A stretch of 64,000 bases of DNA, taken from Labia minor. Lineage: Eukaryota; Arthropoda; Insecta; Dermaptera; Spongiphoridae. Position 1 is the stretch's first letter. Each line of letters starts with the position of its first letter. The notes beneath the pieces are model-generated. The model worked only from the letters and a program-made list of their open reading frames with translations, did not search any database and was not told the DNA's origin. The stretch spans positions 95,175,228 to 95,239,227 of the forward strand of contig OY720344.1 in NCBI GenBank assembly GCA_963082975.1. The letters are read 5' to 3'. Below are positions 59,869 through 64,000 of the stretch, piece after piece. The position numbers were made by a program, and so were the translations under genes.

Positions 59869-60767
59869 TAAGATATGTGGATGATATTTTGATGATTTGG
59901 CCTCATGGTAAGGATTCTTTAGTTAAATTTGTAGAAGCAGCAAATAATTTACATAAAAATATAAAACTAAGCGTTGAATGGGAAATAAATGAAGAGTTAC
60001 CGTTTCTTGATGTATTAATTAAAAAGAAACAGAATAGATTAAGGTTTGATATTTTCAGGAAAACAACTCACACCAACAGATATATCCACGCAGATTCCCA
60101 CCACCATCCATCACAAAAATATGGAGTGATAAAAACACTGCACAAAAGAGCCGAAGAGATATGCTCAAATGAAAACATTAAAAAAGAAAAACAACGATTG
60201 AAGGAAGCTTTCATAAACAATGGCTTCTCGGAATATGAAATTAGAAAATTCAGTAAAACAAAAAAGACAGAAATCAAAAATGAAAATGAAAAACCAATAT
60301 ACAGATCACAAATAACATTACCTTATATAAAAGGAACAACAGAAAAAATAGCGTCAAAATTGAGGAAACACAACATCAGAGTAACATATAAACCTCATAA
60401 ACAAATGTCTTCTCTCACCTCAAATATAAAAGACAAAATTAAAAACGAAAATAATGGAGTTTATAAGGTAACTTGTGAATGCAAAAAAGTATACATTGGT
60501 GAAACAAGTAGAAAGATTTCTACAAGACTGTCTGAACATGAGAGAGCCATTAGATTGAAACATCCAAATCAATCAGCAATTGCAGAACATGCCTTAACAA
60601 CAGGACATAAAATAAATTTAGATAATGTAGAAACACTTCATATTGAAAATAATTGGTGGAAAAGAAAAATAAAAGAATCTATAGAAATTGATAATCATCC
60701 CAATAATATTAACAAAGAGGATGGATATAGACTTAATAAGATGTGGAACATAGTGTTGGATGAGTAA
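59826..60767 (+). CDS. Truncated Penelope-type reverse transcriptase with GIY-YIG endonuclease
   Basis: 313 codons. The first 14 come from the terminal repeat, so this ATG is probably not the native start; the natural protein is much longer and lacks its N-terminus here. YVDD (residues 17-20) is the RT catalytic box, followed by a motif like FLDVLIKK and the thumb/linker region. The GIY-YIG domain starts at G211-V-Y and has Y223-I-G, the R/EH positions (RLSEHERA) and the HALTTGH segment. It is preceded by a lysine-rich linker. Penelope enzymes nick DNA with this nuclease and prime reverse transcription. The reading frame is clean to its stop, suggesting fairly recent insertion. Without the RT palm N-terminus it cannot act alone. 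Confidence 0.85.
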   Translation: MLRFKRTDACRDTSLRYVDDILMIWPHGKDSLVKFVEAANNLHKNIKLSVEWEINEELPFLDVLIKKKQNRLRFDIFRKTTHTNRYIHADSHHHPSQKYGVIKTLHKRAEEICSNENIKKEKQRLKEAFINNGFSEYEIRKFSKTKKTEIKNENEKPIYRSQITLPYIKGTTEKIASKLRKHNIRVTYKPHKQMSSLTSNIKDKIKNENNGVYKVTCECKKVYIGETSRKISTRLSEHERAIRLKHPNQSAIAEHALTTGHKINLDNVETLHIENNWWKRKIKESIEIDNHPNNINKEDGYRLNKMWNIVLDE

Positions 60768-60993
60768 AATTTGTCAAATTAAATTAAATATAATTAATCT
60801 AATGTGTATTTGTGTATATATCTTGATTATGGAAATAATTTAGTATCTTCATTTTAGAGACATAATGCACTATCATACTTCTTGATTGTAAACGCTTGCT
60901 TTGACAATTGCTGCTGACTTCATGTTGAGATTAAGAATTGGCGGTAAAAATTGGAACCAAAAATTGGCGCCAATATCACTGCCTATATAAGAG
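60768..60993 (+). other. 3' untranslated part of the Penelope-like element
   Basis: Unique sequence between the stop codon and the right terminal repeat, including a short tggcggtaaaaattgg / ttggcgccaata near-duplication at 60938-60973. No coding. Confidence 0.6.
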
Positions 60994-61152
60994 GTGACGT
61001 GTCCCGACATGCATCAGTCCGCTTGAATCGGAGCAAGCGTACGGTTACTTGAAAACGACTGCAGAATAAGCAGTTGAAACGTTGTACAATTATTTTAATT
61101 TAATAAATAATTTTATACAAATAATGTGGTCTTTTAATAAAAATTCTCTTAA
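60994..61152 (+). repeat. Right inverted terminal repeat of the Penelope-like element
   Basis: The complement of 59710-59868. It starts gtgacgtgtcccgacatg and ends ...attctcttaa, then the 39-base extension and the target duplication. Confidence 0.9.
61049..61081 (+). ncRNA. Hammerhead-like motif in the Penelope terminal repeat
   Basis: ttgaaaa, one extra C, a 6-bp stem (gactgc/gcagtt) closing a 7-nt loop, then gaaac. The layout matches the core of hammerhead ribozymes reported in Penelope-like repeats, but the first box deviates from CUGANGA at two places and one base is extra. Activity is doubtful. An inverse copy lies in the left repeat. Confidence 0.4.
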
Positions 61153-61191
61153 TAATTATCAAAATAACCACAAAAGCTTTAATAAATACAT

Positions 61192-61262
61192 TTGGAGAAA
61201 TGTGGTTGTTGCGGCTAAGAACTTTAGAGTATCTTTGAGCCACATAGGTAGATAGATATAAC
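61192..61262 (+). repeat. LINE 3' tail continued
   Basis: Completes the LINE copy cut at 59709. It encodes the end of the tail (WRNVVVAAKNFRVSLSHIGR-like) and finishes with ggtagatagata, the (TAGA)n 3' end shared with the other copies. Confidence 0.8.
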
Positions 61263-61423
61263 ATATACAATAATAATATATATAATTAATATAGTGATTA
61301 AATTAAAATATATTTTTTAAATAAGAACACAAAAAGAAATGAATGTTTTATGTAATATACTGATTGAAACAAAATGGATGAAAACCTTTTAATACTTTCA
61401 ACCACCAAATACTATGTACAACT

Positions 61424-61490
61424 CGGGGGTACAGGGGGCGGAGCCCCCGTCTAGGTGTGAAGAGCGCCGAAGGCGCTCTGAGCAGCTAGT
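61424..61490 (+). mobile_element. Helentron-like 3' end with two GC hairpins
   Basis: Two perfect hairpins in an A+T-rich setting: gggggc-gga-gccccc (61434-61448) and agagcgcc-gaa-ggcgctct (61461-61479), followed by gagcagctagt. Such GC-rich palindromes ending in CTAGT are typical 3' ends of Helentron-type elements in arthropods (family knowledge). The matching 5' end is uncertain. Confidence 0.55.
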
Positions 61491-62720
61491 ATATATATAT
61501 TAATTGTTTTATATTTATCCATACGGATATATTATTTATATACATTTTTGTAGAAATATAACGGTAGAAAAATTATTAAATCAAAAAGAATTATGGTTGC
61601 ATAAATAGACATATTTTGCATTTTATTTTATATAAATTTTAGAATGAAAATGCATTAAAATATTATAATTATTATTATATTCATATTTAAAGAATATAAT
61701 TTGATAATTTAACGCTAAAAGAATAATAAAGAATAATTGAAGATAAGTTAGTGGGTGCATATATAAATATCCCTCTCATTTCTTTTCTTTTACCTTACAG
61801 TTACTTACATATTTAGTTAGTAATTTTATTGTCGACTCTAATCTCTGATTTAACGGTCGATGTACTCTTGTATTGCTGCATGAAACAACAACTACTGTAT
61901 TTAGTTTTTGTTGTTAATTAATTATTGTGGCTACTGAAACAACTCGCTACTAAGGCGTCGTTATTACCTTCTGGCTCCATTAATTATTTAAATTTCGACT
62001 ATTAAATATCGAGATCAAATTTTATATTATTAATTAAAATTTATTATAATACAATTTATCAATGTTTATATTTATCTCCATTTAAATTTCCCTAATACTA
62101 TTGAATTGTATAAATAAATTAATGGCAATATATTTTCCTCTGAAATAATTTAATTTTATATTATTGTTTTTTAAACAATAGGACCATTTTATCATATAAT
62201 CAATCTTAAGTACATTTTAATTAAAATAATTATTCTTACAATTTGTATTAAATATGAAAAATGAATTGAATGAATAGGTAAATAAAATTAAAATTATAAT
62301 TGTAACATAACAAACAAAAGTTTTATATTTTATAACGTTTTTATTTTAAATATAATCAGTTTTAGTTATTTTTTAAAAACAAAATTTTACTTAAAGTTGA
62401 GTTATATTTTTATCGTAAATGTAGATAATATAATAGTGATGTGTATATATACCTATATAATAGTACTCAGCATAAATTTAATTAATTTTTTTTATTTTTG
62501 CCATTTTACAAATTTAATTGCGAATTTATAACATTAACTAGTAAAAATTGATTTATAATTTTTGTGAACTCAATGAATTTTAAATCTTCCCCTAAAATTC
62601 ATGAGTTCTGTATGTTTATTATATAAACTATACGTGATTATAATTTCTATCAATTTGATAATTTTGATTTATATTTGAATTATTACCTGCAAATTCTAAT
62701 AATAAATTTAAATAATTTGA
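61491..62720. other. A+T-rich region without recognisable gene
   Basis: A somewhat more complex patch at 61745-61985 has no open frame. The rest is low complexity. Confidence 0.5.
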
Positions 62721-62775
62721 AGATGACTCTAGCTGGTAGAGTTCGCTTATATGTCTTCGGATCGAATCTCATACT
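62721..62775 (+). repeat. tRNA-like remnant (possible SINE head)
   Basis: Box-A-like tagctggtagagttcgc and box-B-like ggatcgaatctca at tRNA-like spacing. No convincing acceptor arm. Confidence 0.35.
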
Positions 62776-63037
62776 TTTTATTTGATTTTCAAATTTAAAA
62801 TACTTTTAAAAATTTTAAGTAAGAATTGAATTTAATTTTATTTTTATATTATATGTTTTTATTCCAGATTAAATGAATTTATAGTTTTAATATATTCTTT
62901 TAAAATTTTATAATTTTTGAATATTTCTGAATTTTCTGAGTTTTCAGAGTTTTTTTTAATAAAATGACTTATTTCTTAAATTATTTTGACAATTTTTGCA
63001 TTCTTAATATTTTCAATTTTCTATATAAATAAAATAG

Positions 63038-63420
63038 AATATATCTATCTACCTATCTCTGTGGCTCAACGGAACTCGAAATTTCTTGGCCGCAGCAACC
63101 ACACTTCTCCAAATATCACTATTCTGAGCCACAACCCTCCAATCCCTACCCTCTCCGATCTCTCTCACGTCCCTTCCCACATTATCCACCCATCGCGTCC
63201 TTGGTCTTTCAAGCGGAAGTTTCTCACTTGGTCTCCCCACCAATATATTTTTCGCCATTCTTTCCTCTCCCATTCTAGCCCATCACACACACACACACAA
63301 CCTTCTCTATTTTATAATTCTAACTATATCTGGAGATGCATAGAGGTCATGCAATTCCTCGTTATGCAATCTCCGCGATTCCCCGATAATCTCATTGACC
63401 CATAAATGCTTCATAAAATG
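63038..63420 (-). pseudogene. LINE 3' fragment
   Basis: The best-preserved LINE tail. The minus-strand frame 63273-63049 reads RMGEERMAKNIL, GRPSEKLPLERPRTRWVDNV and WRSVVAAAKKF, with the stop near the (TAGA)n end. Upstream pieces (HDLYASPDI-like near 63340) are in other frames. A short (AC)n insertion lies at 63287-63298. Confidence 0.8.
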
Positions 63421-64000
63421 GAATGTAGAAATAATATATTTTAATTAAAGATTAATATATAATATATAAAAATAAAAGAAATAATCAGCGATTTAATCTT
63501 GTAATTGTTTTACAGAATTTTATCAATTATTCAGATTAATTATCATTAATAATGTGATATTTATCTTGAAACTTTAGGAGAGTTTTAATATGAAATAAAA
63601 ATCCAAATTATTCATTTGTTTTTATTGATGTATTTATAACATATAAGTAAAAAGTATATGTTTGACCCCTGATATAACTATCGTAGCCTTTAAGAACTGT
63701 GTTTTCAAAATATTACCTACATTTTGAGAAATAATAATAAATTGGTTTAACCAAAAAAAATCCTCCATACTGCCATTCTTATTTCATAATTACCTCTATT
63801 TGTGTATATATAGTCTATAAATTCTAATGGAGATATAGTATATATTCATAAACCTAGAAATTAATTTTTGCTATAAAGCTCTAAATAATAATTTATGTAA
63901 CGCGTTCACTGTTGAAGTTTTCAATAATTTTCAAGATCAGAAAAACTTACATAATATATATTATTATATTTACAAATTTGAAATATGTTATTTCGGATTT
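63421..64000. other. A+T-rich region without recognisable gene
   Basis: Low complexity; nothing supported. Confidence 0.5.

Larger units (their letters stand above)
59710..61191 (+). mobile_element. Penelope-like element with inverted terminal repeats
   Basis: Inserted into a LINE with an 11-bp target duplication, ttggagaaatg (59699-59709 and 61192-61202). The terminal repeats are 159 bp each, inverted (59710-59868 and 60994-61152). About 39 extra bases follow the right repeat, like the tail extension known in Penelope elements. It encodes the C-terminal RT plus GIY-YIG endonuclease. The RT is cut at its catalytic box and joined directly to the left repeat, so the copy is 5' truncated. Confidence 0.9.

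Noticed and set aside
62721-62775. Functional tRNA gene
   Set aside because: Boxes A and B are present, but acceptor and anticodon stems do not pair convincingly.

Overview
The window looks like a piece of an A+T-rich animal genome, most probably an arthropod (inferred). The grounds are mariner and hAT DNA transposons, tRNA-derived SINEs, a Penelope-like element, Helentron/DINE-like non-autonomous elements, a gypsy-type LTR retrotransposon with AGTTA...TAACT-type LTR ends, and a fragment of an intron-containing mitochondrial beta-oxidation gene. There are no operons and no bacterial, phage or CRISPR features. I find no intact host protein-coding gene. The window reads as an intergenic or intronic transposon graveyard with a few GC-richer islands that may be regulatory.

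Layout. 1-2.6 kb: A+T-rich with a SINE scrap. 2.6-6.7 kb: a composite hAT element with a perfect 8-bp target duplication. It carries a broken transposase, two copies of its right end, and between them a host fragment resembling the mitochondrial trifunctional protein alpha subunit (HADHA). An internally deleted mariner (6.7-7.4 kb) abuts it. 9.6-20.6 kb: two families of Helentron/DINE-like elements (A and B), several copies each. 21.4-31.8 kb: decayed mariner copies of four types, a GC/CpG-rich island at 26.9-27.6 kb, and hammerhead-like scraps of Penelope-type repeats. 33.2-40.1 kb: endonuclease/RT-type LINE fragments, a SINE with a (GAA)n tail, a family A element nested inside another family A element, and a LINE/mariner chimera. 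42.2-46.4 kb: hAT MITEs, another family A copy, and a 1.5-kb hAT element containing a nested MITE. 47.3-54.8 kb: a SINE, then a gypsy-group retrotransposon whose two 953-bp LTRs look identical although its coding region is broken. 54.9-56.4 kb: a TA-flanked inverted-repeat element. 57.1-61.5 kb: a (GTCT)n Helentron-like head, a LINE, and a Penelope-like element inserted into that LINE with a target duplication. 61.4 kb: a GC-rich double hairpin ending in CTAGT. 63.0-63.4 kb: another LINE tail.

The most complete open frame is the Penelope-like RT/GIY-YIG protein at 59826-60767. The main stories are host-gene capture by a hAT element, self-nesting of Helentron-like elements, a young but coding-defective gypsy copy, and possible ribozyme-bearing Penelope ends. 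All similarities were judged by eye from translated motifs and repeat structure; no database search was run.
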